From VXYL01 sp047518105 (lineage in GTDB: Bacteria > Pseudomonadota > Gammaproteobacteria > Pseudomonadales > Azotimanducaceae): DNA of 21,543 bases. Within the stretch, counting starts at the first letter, position 1. Every line of letters begins with the position of its first letter. Below the pieces are notes generated by a model. It saw only the letters and a list, made by a program, of their open reading frames with translations, was not told the origin of the DNA and did no database searches. The position numbers and the translations under genes were made by a program. This document shows, one piece after another, positions 21,518 to 21,543 of the stretch. Where the stretch lies: NCBI GenBank assembly GCA_047518105.1, contig JAKZRQ010000142.1, positions 1-21,543 on the forward strand, in the 5' to 3' direction.

Positions 21518-21543
21518 CGCCGGTATTCATGATTTTCGTGAGA

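Noticed and set aside
1..21543. CRISPR array, tRNA or rRNA genes
   Set aside because: No regularly spaced repeats with unique spacers and no tRNA-like or rRNA-like stretch was seen on either strand.

Overview
The window looks like a chromosomal segment of a high-GC gammaproteobacterium, probably free-living or symbiotic and possibly assembled from a metagenome. The evidence is the gene order of its core block (rpoN, lptB-lptA-lptC, kdsC, yrbG-type antiporter, ibaG, hisD, zapE, rplM-rpsI, petA-petB). That block resembles a compacted version of the region I recall from Pseudomonas and related genera, together with an LPS-export outer membrane. No rRNA, tRNA or CRISPR array was seen.

Layout. 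Positions 1-470 hold two transposase remnants. Positions 470-5180 are accessory: an SDR oxidoreductase, a decayed PQQ-dependent dehydrogenase carrying two tandem-repeat expansions, a rhomboid protease, a ThDP-dependent enzyme with two 17-bp inverted repeats before it, and a phytanoyl-CoA-dioxygenase-like tail fragment. Positions 5183-6690 hold an AbiE (type IV toxin-antitoxin) pair. Each gene has a one-base frameshift, but the promoter and palindromic operator are still clear. Positions 6682-11757 (minus strand) form a tightly overlapping envelope operon: Ca2+/Na+ antiporter, kdsC, lptC, lptA, lptB, rpoN. Positions 12108-17946 (plus strand) hold ibaG, hisD, zapE, rplM, rpsI, petA and petB.

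Positions 17947-18089 are a small MITE-like element with 22-bp inverted ends, lying directly after the petB stop where petC (cytochrome c1) would be expected. On the minus strand follow an FKBP-type lipoprotein with a duplicated lipobox and a small membrane protein, then a frameshifted remnant of a repetitive secreted protein (19253-19940). A RES-type toxin with its Xre/MbcA-like antitoxin closes the window.

The most interesting structure is not a single gene. A related intergenic repeat occurs twice (11887-12028 and 15787-15896), and a separate inverted-repeat element lies at 17947-18089. All three are bounded by CTAG and sit at breaks in the ancestral gene order, where mla/kdsD-type genes, sspA/petC and others are missing. 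Short perfect tandem duplications (12, 13, 15 and 23 bp) are also unusually frequent, and at least two of them break or reshape a protein. I see no clear wholly new multi-gene system. The repeat family, the tandem inverted repeats before the ThDP enzyme and the petC gap are the best candidates for something undescribed.
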